From the NCBI GenBank assembly GCA_963712465.1, contig CAVQHY010000007.1:1-64000 (forward strand): 64,000 nt of DNA, given 5' to 3'. Position 1 is the stretch's first letter; every line of letters begins with the position of its first letter. The notes beneath the pieces are model-generated. The model did not search any database. It had not been told where the DNA came from and saw nothing but the letters and a program-made list of their open reading frames with translations. This document shows positions 52,301-59,505 of the stretch, in pieces. The position numbers and the translations under genes were made by a program. Origin of the DNA: CAVQHY01 sp963712465 (GTDB taxonomy: Bacteria > Actinomycetota > Thermoleophilia > Gaiellales > Gaiellaceae).

Positions 52301-52884
52301 AGGCGCGGCGCCTCTGGACGCGTGTGGAGGGGCGCCAGCAGGCGGCCGAGCTTCAGGACCGCGGCTTCGCGGCGCTGGCGCGTGCGAGCCTCCGGCGCGC
52401 CGAGGGGACGCACGCCGACGCGCTGGCGGCCGGCGAGGACGCCCTCGCCACGCTCGTGCGCGACGGCAACCTCTGGAACGCGGCGGACGGCTTCGCGGAG
52501 GCGGCGGCGGCCGCGCTCGCGCTCGGCCGGCTCGAGAAGGCGGAGGAGCTTCTCGCCGCGCACGACCGCCTGCCCCCGGCGCAGCGCATCCCCTACGCGG
52601 ACGCGCAGGCGGCGCGCCTCCGGGCTCTCGTCGACGCGGAGCGGGGCGACGACGCGGCGGCCGCTGCGGGCTTCGACCGGGCCGCCTCCGCGTTCCGTGA
52701 CGTCGGTGTCCCCTTCTGGCTCGCGGTAACGCGGCTTCAGGAAGCCGAGGTCCTCGCTTCGCGTGACCGGGCTCCCGACGCGGAACGTCTCGCCGAGGCC
52801 CGCGAGATCTTCGAGCGGCTGGGCGCGAGGCCCTGGCTCGAGCGAATCGATCGCGTCGCGACGGCGCGGCTTGCCACCGCATGA
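49360..52884 (+). CDS. Large signalling protein: zinc ribbons, class III cyclase, ATPase, TPR
   Basis: A 1174-residue protein. Residues 1-47: double zinc ribbon (CPDCGATNADSARFCTECG; CAACGAPHAAGQRFCADCG). ~70-250: class III nucleotidyl cyclase domain with metal-binding Asp79 (VLFVDLVGFTGLSE) and Asp123 (EKFIGDAVMAVWGAPSA) and GEGMVAGDLVNTASRIQAAA. ~262-620: STAND/AAA-type ATPase (FVGRDRELRQIK, Walker A TGIAGVGKSRL, Walker B-like TVLAFEDVQWADSSLLDFIE). ~700-1170: helical TPR array. Such proteins couple ligand sensing to cyclic nucleotide output; whether this domain makes cAMP or only regulates is unclear. Its stop overlaps the aminotransferase start (ATGA). Confidence 0.92.
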   Translation: MTCPDCGATNADSARFCTECGTGLAAACAACGAPHAAGQRFCADCGARIGEPHTGDAALEAARDEPASERRLVSVLFVDLVGFTGLSESRDAEAVRELLSTYFETARRVIGRYGGTVEKFIGDAVMAVWGAPSATEDDAERAVRAALELVAAVATLGEEVGAPELRARAGVTTGEAAVTLGASGEGMVAGDLVNTASRIQAAAGPGTALVAESTRRATDDTVVYEEAGHHELKGKAEPVTLWRAVRVVSGARGALKSHRLEAPFVGRDRELRQIKDLFHACADEKRAQLVSVTGIAGVGKSRLMWEFYKYFDGLVDDTYWHRGRCLAYGDGVAYWALADMVRMRCRIAEDEEPAPALAKLSATLDEHLLDADERRFIEPHLAQLLGLEEHGGPDRQDLFAAWRLFFERLAETYPTVLAFEDVQWADSSLLDFIEYLLDWSRNHALYVITLARPELLDRRPTWGAGKRNFSSIYLEPLSETSTRELLGGLVPGLPGELSEQILARAEGIPLYAVETVRMLLDRGLLAEEGSAYRPTGEITALEVPQTLHGLIAARLDGLSTDERRLLQDASVLGKTFAREGLVALSGLPPDALEPLLTSLVRKEVLSLQSDPRSPEHGQYGFLQELVRHVAYETLSKRDRRAKHLAVAAYLEAASPDDDEVVEVVASHYLVAYETVPDADDAEAIKARARDTLARAGARAASLAAAGEAQGYFARAVELADDPRTQAALLEQAGESARAGGDYGTAQEHFERAVALFEAESQTHPAARVSARLGEILYERGLAEEALARMEESFAILRADEPDEDLAMLAAQLGRLHSLLGNDAIALERLEFALDIAEPLDLPEVTSQALNSKALTLKLRPHESGALLREALRIALDHGLTAAAFRAYTNLGWLAQQSSAPIAGWLEALDAGLALARRQGDRGWEWVLLTHLVEYLFAVGDWDGAQARADDIGEKAQLVEAQGAYPYEVLLRMSVERGELAEARRLWTRVEGRQQAAELQDRGFAALARASLRRAEGTHADALAAGEDALATLVRDGNLWNAADGFAEAAAAALALGRLEKAEELLAAHDRLPPAQRIPYADAQAARLRALVDAERGDDAAAAAGFDRAASAFRDVGVPFWLAVTRLQEAEVLASRDRAPDAERLAEAREIFERLGARPWLERIDRVATARLATA

Positions 52885-54230
52885 TGGTCGACCGCGCCCG
52901 TCTCCGTGAGCTCAGCGAGCGCGAGACGCGTCGTTTCGTCGAGACCCATCCGCGCTCGCGCGAGCTCTACGAGCGCGCCGAGGGGTCGCTGCTCGCGGGC
53001 GTGCCGATGCACTGGATGACCGAGTGGGCGAGCGCGTACCCGATCTTCGTCGACGAGGCCCAGGGCGCCCGCTTCGTGGACGTCGACGGGCACGAGTACG
53101 TCGACCTCTGCCTGGGCGACACGGGCGCGATGGCGGGACACGCGCCGCCCGCGGTGACTGCCGCGGTGGCCGAGCGGGCCGCGAAGGGGATCACGTTGAT
53201 GCTGCCGACCGAGGATGCGATCGCCGTCGGCGAGGAGCTGACGCGCCGCTTCGGCCTCCCCTCGTGGCAGCTCGCCCTCACGGCGACCGACGCGAACCGC
53301 TTCACGATCCGCCTCGCGCGCGAGCTGACCGGGCGGCCGAAGATCCTCGTCTTCGCCTGGTGCTATCACGGCTCCGTCGACGAGTCGTTCATCGTCCTCG
53401 AGGACGGTCGCCCCGTGTCGCGGCCGCGCAACATCGGCCCTCCCGTCGATCCGCCCGTGACGACGCGCGTCTGCGAGTTCAACGACCTCGACGCGCTCGA
53501 GCGCGAGCTCGCCCACGAGGACGTGGCGTGCGTGCTCGCCGAGCCGGCGCTGACGAACATCGGCATCGTCCTGCCCGACCCCGGCTTTCACGACGCCCTG
53601 CGCGACCTGACGCGCCGCTCCGGGACGCTCCTCGTCATCGACGAGACGCACACGATCTCCGCCGGGCCGGGCGGGTATACGAGGGCGCACGGGCTCGAGC
53701 CGGACTGCCTGACGATCGGCAAGACGATCGCGGGAGGGGTGCCGGCGGCGGCGTACGGGTTCTCGGCGGAGACGCGCGACCGGATCCTCGCGGCACTTCC
53801 GCCCGAGCAGGCCGACACGGGTGGCATCGGCGGCACGCTCGCGGGCAACGCACTCTCGCTCGCGGCAACCCGAGCCTGCCTCGCGGAGGTGCTCACCGAG
53901 TCGGCGTTCGCACGCATGATCTCGCTCGGCGAGCGGTTCGAGGCCGGGGTCGCCGGAGCGATCGCCGAGGCCCGCATCCCCTGGAGCGTGACGCGCCTCG
54001 GCTGCCGCGTCGAGTACTGGTTCCAGCCCACCCCAGCACGCACGGGCGCCGAGGCGGCCGCTTCCTACGATCACGAGCTCGACGGCTACATGCACCTGTA
54101 CGCGCTCAACCGGGGCGTCCTCCTGACGCCCTTCCACAACATGGCGCTGATGTGCCCGGCCACGACCGAGGCCGACGTCGACCGGCACACCGAGGTGTTC
54201 GCCGAGGCGGTCGGGGAGCTCGCCGCCTAG
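52881..54230 (+). CDS. Class III aminotransferase (GSA-aminomutase-like)
   Basis: A 449-residue PLP enzyme: MHWMTEWASAYPIFVDEAQG, FVDVDGHEYVDLCLGDTGAM, AGHAPPAVTAAV, WQLALTATDANRFTIRLARE, VFAWCYHGSVDESF, LLVIDETHTISAGPGG, PLP lysine in CLTIGKTIAGGVPAAAYG, and TGGIGGTLAGNALSLAATRA. Closest in layout to glutamate-1-semialdehyde aminomutase relatives and beta-amino-acid aminotransferases; no hem context here. Translationally coupled to the cyclase-ATPase protein, an unexpected pairing. Starts at ATG 52881 (or 52884). Confidence 0.9.
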   Translation: MMVDRARLRELSERETRRFVETHPRSRELYERAEGSLLAGVPMHWMTEWASAYPIFVDEAQGARFVDVDGHEYVDLCLGDTGAMAGHAPPAVTAAVAERAAKGITLMLPTEDAIAVGEELTRRFGLPSWQLALTATDANRFTIRLARELTGRPKILVFAWCYHGSVDESFIVLEDGRPVSRPRNIGPPVDPPVTTRVCEFNDLDALERELAHEDVACVLAEPALTNIGIVLPDPGFHDALRDLTRRSGTLLVIDETHTISAGPGGYTRAHGLEPDCLTIGKTIAGGVPAAAYGFSAETRDRILAALPPEQADTGGIGGTLAGNALSLAATRACLAEVLTESAFARMISLGERFEAGVAGAIAEARIPWSVTRLGCRVEYWFQPTPARTGAEAAASYDHELDGYMHLYALNRGVLLTPFHNMALMCPATTEADVDRHTEVFAEAVGELAA

Positions 54231-55408
54231 AGAGCGGCGAGGAAGTCGCCCATCCGACCGAGCGCCGCGCGCAGGTTCTCCTGCGAGTTGGCGTACGAGA
54301 TCCGGAGGTTGTCGCGGCCGACTTCGCCAAACGCCGAGCCGGCGAGCAGCGCCACGCCCGCCTCGTCGAGCAGACGGGCGGCGAGCTCGTCGGCCGGGAT
54401 CGGCACGTCGCCGACGTTCGGGAACGCGTAGAAGGCACCGTGTGGGGTCCGGCACGAGACGCCCGGCAGCGCGTTCAGGCCCGCCACGACGACGTCGCGC
54501 CGTACGCGGAACTCTTCGAGCATCGCGGCGGGCGCGTCCTGGGGGCCGGTGAGCGCCTCGACGCCGGCGAGCTGGACGAACGGCGGCACGCAGGAGGTCG
54601 AGTTGACGAAGAAGCGGACGAGCGGGTCGACCAGTGACTCGGGCACCGCCGCGAACCCGCAGCGCCAGCCGGTCATAGCGTAGGTCTTCGAGAGCCCGTC
54701 CAGCACAACCGTGCGCTCGAGCAGCCCCTCGTGCGAGGCGACGCTCGCGAAGTCGCCCTCGTAGAGCATCCGCGCGTACACCTCGTCCGAGAGCACCCAG
54801 GCGTCCGACCCGGCCAGGAGCGCTGCGGCCTGAGCCGTCTCCTCGGGACCGACCACGCCTCCCGTCGGGTTCTGCGGCGAGTTCAGGATCACGAGCTTCG
54901 TTCGCGGGCCCAGTCGCTCCTCGAGGTCGGCGAGGTCGAAGACGAAGTCGCGCTCCTCGAGCAGCGGCAGCGCCACGGGTGTCGCCCCCGCCCACCGAAT
55001 CGCCGACTCGTAGATCGGGAAGCCCGGATCCGGGTAGATCACCTCGTCGCCCGGGTTGCACGTGGCCAGGATCGTGAAGAAGAGAAACGGCTTCGCCCCG
55101 GTGCCGACGAGGACGTGCTCCGCGCGGACGTCGACGCCGCGGGTCCGCGAGAGGTAGTCGGCGCAGACCTCCCGGAACTCCGGGATTCCGGCCGACGGAC
55201 AGTAGTGGGTCTCCCCGGCCCGCAACGCGTCGGCAGCGGCCTCGCAGATGTGCTGGGGCGTGGGGAAATCGGGCTCGCCGATCTCGAGGTGGATCACGTC
55301 GCGGCCTTCCCGCTCGAGCTCGCGGGCCCTCGCGAGGACGCTGAAGGCGGTCTCGGTGCCGAGCCGATCGAGGCTCGCGGCGAGACCGGGTGTCCGGATC
55401 GCGCTCAA
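54227..55408 (-). CDS. Class I/II aminotransferase
   Basis: A 393-residue fold-type I aminotransferase of the aspartate-aminotransferase Ib group: DVIHLEIGEPDFPTPQHI, HYCPSAGIPEFREVCADYLS, ILNSPQNPTGGVV, WVLSDEVYARMLYEG, PLP lysine in VVLDGLSKTYAMTGWRCG, and DNLRISYANSQENL with the carboxylate-binding Arg. Start TTG 55408 (MSAIRTPGLAASLDRLG) is supported by a TTGA overlap with the upstream stop. Substrate likely aspartate, alanine or aromatic; not decidable. Confidence 0.9.
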   Translation of the reverse strand: MSAIRTPGLAASLDRLGTETAFSVLARARELEREGRDVIHLEIGEPDFPTPQHICEAAADALRAGETHYCPSAGIPEFREVCADYLSRTRGVDVRAEHVLVGTGAKPFLFFTILATCNPGDEVIYPDPGFPIYESAIRWAGATPVALPLLEERDFVFDLADLEERLGPRTKLVILNSPQNPTGGVVGPEETAQAAALLAGSDAWVLSDEVYARMLYEGDFASVASHEGLLERTVVLDGLSKTYAMTGWRCGFAAVPESLVDPLVRFFVNSTSCVPPFVQLAGVEALTGPQDAPAAMLEEFRVRRDVVVAGLNALPGVSCRTPHGAFYAFPNVGDVPIPADELAARLLDEAGVALLAGSAFGEVGRDNLRISYANSQENLRAALGRMGDFLAAL

Positions 55409-56241
55409 CCGGCCGGGAGCATACCGGCGGCGAACGTTCGACCCTCGGCGCAGTTCGCCCGGCGTTCGCACTCGGAGAGCACCTGAACGTCCGGCGGGCT
55501 GGCACGACCACGAGGCCAGGTCAGGCGGACGAGCAGCGACGCGTCGTTGTTTTCGTAGTCGAGCTCGCGCAGGCGGCGAGCGGCGTTCACGCGGTGGACG
55601 AGGACGTAATAGCCGGCGGCGACCTCGGTAAGGTCGAGGTACTGACCTTCGAGATGTGCCGGGTAGACGTCGCGGTAGCCGACGGAGGCGCCTTCCTCGA
55701 TCGCGAGCCGGTCTCTGTCGGCGGGGCCGCAAAACGCCTGGTAGACCGGCCTCGAGGGCTTGCCCGGCACACGAACACCCTGATCGATCTCGTGCCGATC
55801 GCTGAGGCAGAAGCCGGTTTTGCGGTCGCGCACGACGAGCGCGAAATCCTCCGCCCGGCGCAGCTCGTACCGCTCGAACGGAAGGACGTGCCAGTGCTCG
55901 TGCGTCTCGGACTCGACGTAGCGGACGATGCCGACCCCCCGGTACTTGCGTACGCGGCCGTTGGAAAGGAGAACTCCCTGGTTGGCGACCATGAACGGCT
56001 CCTCGACCGAGAGCCGACGCGCACGGACGATGAGGGGACCGCGGCCGATGTTGTCCACGGCCGACGTGAAACCGAGGTGGAACCGCTGCTTGCCCGCGCG
56101 AACGACGGGCTGGATCACGAGATCGTGAGGGACGCGCTGGTCGAGGTCCGGGAGCAGCTCCTCGGCCGGCTCCGCCCGAACTCCCCCCACACCGCAGAGC
56201 ACTACCGCGAGGATGCAGGAACCGAAGGCGAGGGAGCGCAC
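55405..56241 (-). CDS. Secreted lysyl-oxidase-like copper protein
   Basis: A 278-residue exported protein with signal peptide SLAFGSCILAVVLCGVGGVRA. The copper site HEHWHVLPFERYEL and the following GFCLSDRHE, SVGYRDVYPAHLEGQYLDLT and VLVHRVNAARRLRELDYENN match bacterial lysyl oxidase domains. Such enzymes would oxidise lysine side chains or amines outside the cell using copper and a tyrosine-derived quinone. Four or more cysteines suggest disulfides. GTG 56241 lies 9 nt after TAGAAT. Coupled by TTGA overlap to a cytosolic aminotransferase. Confidence 0.85.
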   Translation of the reverse strand: MRSLAFGSCILAVVLCGVGGVRAEPAEELLPDLDQRVPHDLVIQPVVRAGKQRFHLGFTSAVDNIGRGPLIVRARRLSVEEPFMVANQGVLLSNGRVRKYRGVGIVRYVESETHEHWHVLPFERYELRRAEDFALVVRDRKTGFCLSDRHEIDQGVRVPGKPSRPVYQAFCGPADRDRLAIEEGASVGYRDVYPAHLEGQYLDLTEVAAGYYVLVHRVNAARRLRELDYENNDASLLVRLTWPRGRASPPDVQVLSECERRANCAEGRTFAAGMLPAG

Positions 56242-56250
56242 GGGTCGCGG

Positions 56251-56256
56251 ATTCTA
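56251..56256 (-). promoter_or_regulatory. -10 TAGAAT for the lysyl-oxidase-like gene
   Basis: TANNNT ending 9 nt before GTG 56241, in the 23-nt gap after the amidohydrolase gene. Confidence 0.5.
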
Positions 56257-56264
56257 CGGACGCG

Positions 56265-57458
56265 CTAGGTCCGGCTCGTGAGCTCGGCGACCGCACGCGA
56301 CAGGACCCGGGCGCCGAGGTCGCAGTAGTAGGGCGCCGTGTACTCCTCCGGATTGTGACTCACGCCGCCGCGGCTCGGAACGAACAGCATTCCCGCAGGC
56401 ACGTGGGTGCCGAGGATCATCGCGTCGTGGCCGGCGCCGCTCGGCATTCGAGCATGCGTCGCGCCCTCGGCCTCCGCGGCACGCTCAAGGGCGCGCTGGA
56501 CCTCCTCGGCGAGCGCCACCGGCGGCTTTCGCTGCGTCGGGACGACGTCGAGCTCGAGGCCCTCCTCGGTGGCAACCGCGTCGAGCGTCTCGTGGACAAG
56601 CGCTTCGACCCGCGCGAAGCCCTCGTCGGTTGGCGAGCGGACATCGATCGAGAGCTCGGCGAGCCCGGGAACGACGTTCGCGCCGCCCGGCTCGACGCGG
56701 ATCTGGCCGACGTTGGCGGTCATGTCGTCGCTCGACCGCGCCTCGGCCCGCAGCGCGAGGACGACGCGCGCCGCGCCGGCAAGCGCGTCGCGACGCAGGC
56801 CCATCGGGGTCGTGCCTGCATGGTTGGCCTCGCCCCGGAAGGTGACCCGCAGGCCGAGGAGCCCTGCGATCCCCGTGACGATCCCCAGGTCGATTCCCGA
56901 GGACTCGAGCCTGGGGCCCTGCTCGATGTGCAGCTCCAGATAGGCGCCGACCCGGTCGATTCGATTGGCCTTGCCGAGGTGATCGAAGTCGTAGCCGGCC
57001 TCGGCCATCGCCTCGCCGATTCCCCGGGCGCGCCAGTCGTCGAGGTCGAGCGAGCCGACGAAGGCGCGGCTGCCGAGCATCCCCGTGCGGAAGCGGGCTC
57101 CCTCCTCGTCGTTGAACGACACGACCCAGATCGGCCGCCGGGGCTCGAAGCCCTCGCGGCGCAGGATCCGCACGGCCTCGAGCGCCGCAAGCACGCCGAG
57201 GGCACCGTCGAAGCGGCCGCCGCGGGGCACCGTGTCGAGGTGCGAGCCGACGAGGACGGCCTTCCCGTTCCCGGGGTGCCAGTAGCCGAAGACGTTGCCG
57301 GCTGCGTCGATCTCGGCCTCCAGGCCCTCGGCCTCGAGGCGCGAGACGAGCCAGCGGTTGGCGGCCTCGAGCTCCGATGTCCAGGCGAAGCGACTGACAC
57401 CGCCGGCGTCCGCGCCGATGGCGGCAGCCGCCTGGAGGTCAGCGCTGAGGGACGACAC
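56265..57458 (-). CDS. N-carbamoyl-L-amino-acid hydrolase / allantoate amidohydrolase
   Basis: A 397-residue M20-type amidohydrolase with complete motifs: VLVGSHLDTVPRGGRFDGAL (zinc His, bridging Asp), VSFNDEEGARFRTGMLGSRA (Glu-Glu), YLELHIEQGPRLESSGIDLG, FRGEANHAGTTPMGLRRDAL, RMPSGAGHDAMILGTHVPAG and VPSRGGVSHNPEEYTAP. It would release ammonia and CO2 from N-carbamoyl amino acids or act on allantoate. GTG 57458 overlaps the DedA gene by 20 nt. With hydantoinase B, racemase-fold and GntR genes nearby, the carbamoyl-amino-acid reading is favoured. Confidence 0.92.
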   Translation of the reverse strand: MSSLSADLQAAAAIGADAGGVSRFAWTSELEAANRWLVSRLEAEGLEAEIDAAGNVFGYWHPGNGKAVLVGSHLDTVPRGGRFDGALGVLAALEAVRILRREGFEPRRPIWVVSFNDEEGARFRTGMLGSRAFVGSLDLDDWRARGIGEAMAEAGYDFDHLGKANRIDRVGAYLELHIEQGPRLESSGIDLGIVTGIAGLLGLRVTFRGEANHAGTTPMGLRRDALAGAARVVLALRAEARSSDDMTANVGQIRVEPGGANVVPGLAELSIDVRSPTDEGFARVEALVHETLDAVATEEGLELDVVPTQRKPPVALAEEVQRALERAAEAEGATHARMPSGAGHDAMILGTHVPAGMLFVPSRGGVSHNPEEYTAPYYCDLGARVLSRAVAELTSRT

Positions 57459-58053
57459 GGCGCTTGCGGTACCAGCGGACGAGCTCGACGGTCGCCGCGA
57501 CTCCGAAGGCGATCACGAATGCGAGCAGGAGGCCCTTCCACTTCTCCTCCTCGAACGTCTTACCTCCGAAGTAGCCAAGCAGGCCCGCGTAGCAGGCCCA
57601 CAGAACGCCCGCGAGCACGTCCCAGCGGATGAACCTCCGCCACGGCATCTCGAGGGTCCCACAGGCGAACGTGATCGCCGTGCGCCCGCCGGGGATGAAG
57701 CGCCCGATCACGATCAGGTAGCCGCCGCGCTCCGCGATCGCCTGCTCCGCCCAGTCGAGATGGCGTCGGCGGTCGCCCTTGAAGTACCGCTCGGCGAGCG
57801 GCTCGCCGATCGTGCGTCCGAGCGCATACGAGATGTTGTCGCCGAGAATCGCGCCCGCGGCCGCGACGAGGATGATCTGCCAGATCGGGTGTCCGCCTTC
57901 CGTGGACGAGGCAACCGCCGCCGTAATCAGCGCGGTCTCGCTGGGAACAAGCGGGAAAAACGCGTCGATCGCGGCCAGCGCGAACACGATCGCCAGCGTC
58001 CAGTTCGAGGTTCCGATCGAGTCGAGGAGCGAGTCGAGGAGCGCGAGCGGCAT
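57439..58053 (-). CDS. DedA-family membrane protein
   Basis: A 204-residue DedA/VTT protein: FALAAIDAFFPLVPSETALI, AAAGAILGDNISYALGRTIG, HLDWAEQAIAERGGYLIVIG, RFIPGGRTAITFACGTLEMP, FIRWDVLAGVLWACYAGLLG. The ExxE-like FPLVPSE and the GRFIPGGR motif of the family are both present. Likely a proton-driven lipid carrier flippase. ATG 58053 lies 7 nt after TACCAT. Overlaps the amidohydrolase start by 20 nt. Confidence 0.93.
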   Translation of the reverse strand: MPLALLDSLLDSIGTSNWTLAIVFALAAIDAFFPLVPSETALITAAVASSTEGGHPIWQIILVAAAGAILGDNISYALGRTIGEPLAERYFKGDRRRHLDWAEQAIAERGGYLIVIGRFIPGGRTAITFACGTLEMPWRRFIRWDVLAGVLWACYAGLLGYFGGKTFEEEKWKGLLLAFVIAFGVAATVELVRWYRKRRVVPQR

Positions 58054-58060
58054 GACGCCG

Positions 58061-58066
58061 ATGGTA
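58061..58066 (-). promoter_or_regulatory. Leaderless-type -10 TACCAT for dedA
   Basis: TANNNT ending 7 nt before ATG 58053. Confidence 0.6.
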
Positions 58067-58140
58067 CCGCCGTGAGAATCTCGGGCAGTCTCGACCGAGG
58101 CGGAGCCCGGTCGGAACACGCCGCCGCAAGCCACGTCCCG

Positions 58141-58309
58141 GGGACAGGCTAGGGGACATGCCCCTCCGGCTCACGCTATCCGCCTGCGATCCCGCGTGGC
58201 CGTGTCACCAGGTTGCTCTCAGGCGCGGCTCTCCTCGCCGACGCAGCGACCCGGCGGCGCATCACCACGGTCTGTTCGGACAGGTCCGGGGGCCTGTCCC
58301 CGGGACAGG
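58141..58309. repeat. GGACAGG / CCTGTCC repeat cluster
   Basis: GGACAGG at 58142-58148, 58278-58284 and 58303-58309; its complement CCTGTCC at 58293-58299 can pair with either of the last two, giving two mutually exclusive hairpins. This 274-nt gap (58067-58339) contains no gene I can support. Confidence 0.55.
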
Positions 58310-58339
58310 TCTTGCGGCGCCAGGTCGAGAGGGATCTAC

Positions 58340-58720
58340 CTAGTGCGAATGCTCGGCGGGCAGGCCGAAGCGTCGGGCGGTGCCCTCCTGGGAGTCGAAC
58401 TGGATGAACACGGCCGGCTCGTCGCCGACCACCCAGGCGTCGTGGCCGGCCTCGATCACCGCGAACGCGGGAGCGACGACCTCGTACTCGCACCCGTCGG
58501 CGTACACGCCCTGGATGTGCCCCCGCGCGAGGAAGCCCACGTGCGTGTGCATGCAGTAGTCGGTCTTCGTCACCGGCTTCATGTGCGTCGACCACCGGTA
58601 TCCGGGTGGATACACGATGCGCTTGAGCCGCCCGTTCCCAGCCCGGGCGACGTCGACGCTGAGACCTCCGACCTCGTGGTGCTCGGCGTCTTCGATCGGC
58701 GCCAGCAGCGGGTCGTCCAT
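58340..58720 (-). CDS. Single-domain cupin
   Basis: A 126-residue cupin from ATG 58720: RIVYPPGYRWSTHMKPVTKT, DYCMHTHVGFLARGHIQGVY, DGCEYEVVAPAFAVIEAGHD, AWVVGDEPAVFIQFDSQ. Same subfamily as the gene at 5901, but here HTHVGF provides more histidines, so metal binding is more likely. A TAAGGT box ends 8 nt before the ATG. It follows the racemase-fold gene by 11 nt, inside the catabolic cluster. Confidence 0.85.
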   Translation of the reverse strand: MDDPLLAPIEDAEHHEVGGLSVDVARAGNGRLKRIVYPPGYRWSTHMKPVTKTDYCMHTHVGFLARGHIQGVYADGCEYEVVAPAFAVIEAGHDAWVVGDEPAVFIQFDSQEGTARRFGLPAEHSH

Positions 58721-58728
58721 GGCGCGCA

Positions 58729-58734
58729 ACCTTA
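58729..58734 (-). promoter_or_regulatory. -10 TAAGGT for the cupin
   Basis: TANNNT ending 8 nt before ATG 58720; it overlaps the 3' end of the racemase-fold gene. Confidence 0.5.
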
Positions 58735-59496
58735 CACGGAGCGGGTCGTGCCGTCGGCGCCGATGAGCGAGAAGAACTTCTCGTCCTGGATCGTGTCGGG
58801 GCTCGGAAACGCGACCTTCGAGTGCGTCAGCCCGAGGGCGACCAGCGTCTCGGCGATCTTGATCCCGACCGGGCCCGGGTTGATCACCGGGCACGGGAGG
58901 TTGGCGGCCATGTAGTCGCCGGCCTGGTGCATCGTCGTCGAGCCGAGCAGGATCACGTCGGCCCCGTCCTCGTCGATCGCCCTGCGCGCCTCGGCCGTCA
59001 GCTTCTCGAACATCTCCTCCTCCTTGCCGGCGAACAGCGACTCGACGTCCGGGGGGATGTTCACGGCGCGGATCGACGCGCACTTCTCCCAGAGGTGGTA
59101 GGTGTCGAGGTTCTTCTCGTACAGGTGCCGCCAGCGATCCCACATCGTCACGATCGAGAACCGCTTGCCGAGCATGATCGCCACGGCGTACGAGATCAGC
59201 CCGGGGCCGATCGCGAGGATGTTCAGGCGCGACCGGATCGCGTAGAGGCCCGAGTCGGAGACCGTGTCCATGATCACCGCGTCGTAGCCTTCCTCCTCGG
59301 CCCGGAAGGCCACCTCGGCGATGTAGACGTCGAAGAGCATCGACTCGTAGTAGTCGGTGACGAATGTCGCCGAGTTCCGGACAGGGACGCATTCGACAAC
59401 GGTGTCGGGGCCGAGGAGCTCCTTCGGGATCTGCGCCGCGCGGTTCGCGATCCCCTCGTCGTCGAACGGAAACGGGATGATGAACTTGATCCGCAT
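58732..59496 (-). CDS. Asp/Glu/hydantoin racemase-fold protein lacking both catalytic cysteines
   Basis: A 254-residue protein: MRIKFIIPFPFDDEGIANRA, SATFVTDYYESMLFDVYIAE, GYDAVIMDTVSDSGLYAIRS, LAIGPGLISYAVAIMLGKRF, VILLGSTTMHQAGDYMAANL, PCPVINPGPVGIKIAETLVA. Fold and length fit hydantoin or Asp/Glu racemases. Where those have Cys (ACFGDPGL and LGCAGM) this has Thr (DTVSDSGL) and Ser (LGSTTM). Cys-based racemisation is therefore unlikely. AGGAGGT precedes ATG 59496. It follows the CoA transferase gene by 9 nt. Confidence 0.8.
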   Translation of the reverse strand: MRIKFIIPFPFDDEGIANRAAQIPKELLGPDTVVECVPVRNSATFVTDYYESMLFDVYIAEVAFRAEEEGYDAVIMDTVSDSGLYAIRSRLNILAIGPGLISYAVAIMLGKRFSIVTMWDRWRHLYEKNLDTYHLWEKCASIRAVNIPPDVESLFAGKEEEMFEKLTAEARRAIDEDGADVILLGSTTMHQAGDYMAANLPCPVINPGPVGIKIAETLVALGLTHSKVAFPSPDTIQDEKFFSLIGADGTTRSV

Positions 59497-59505
59497 GCCG
59501 ACCTC

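Noticed and set aside
49579..52563. 994-codon minus-strand frame opposite the cyclase-ATPase gene
   Set aside because: Typical high-GC antisense frame; the plus strand carries unmistakable domains over the same bases.
52737..55511. 924-codon minus-strand frame
   Set aside because: Antisense/other-frame shadow of the two aminotransferase genes; no motifs.
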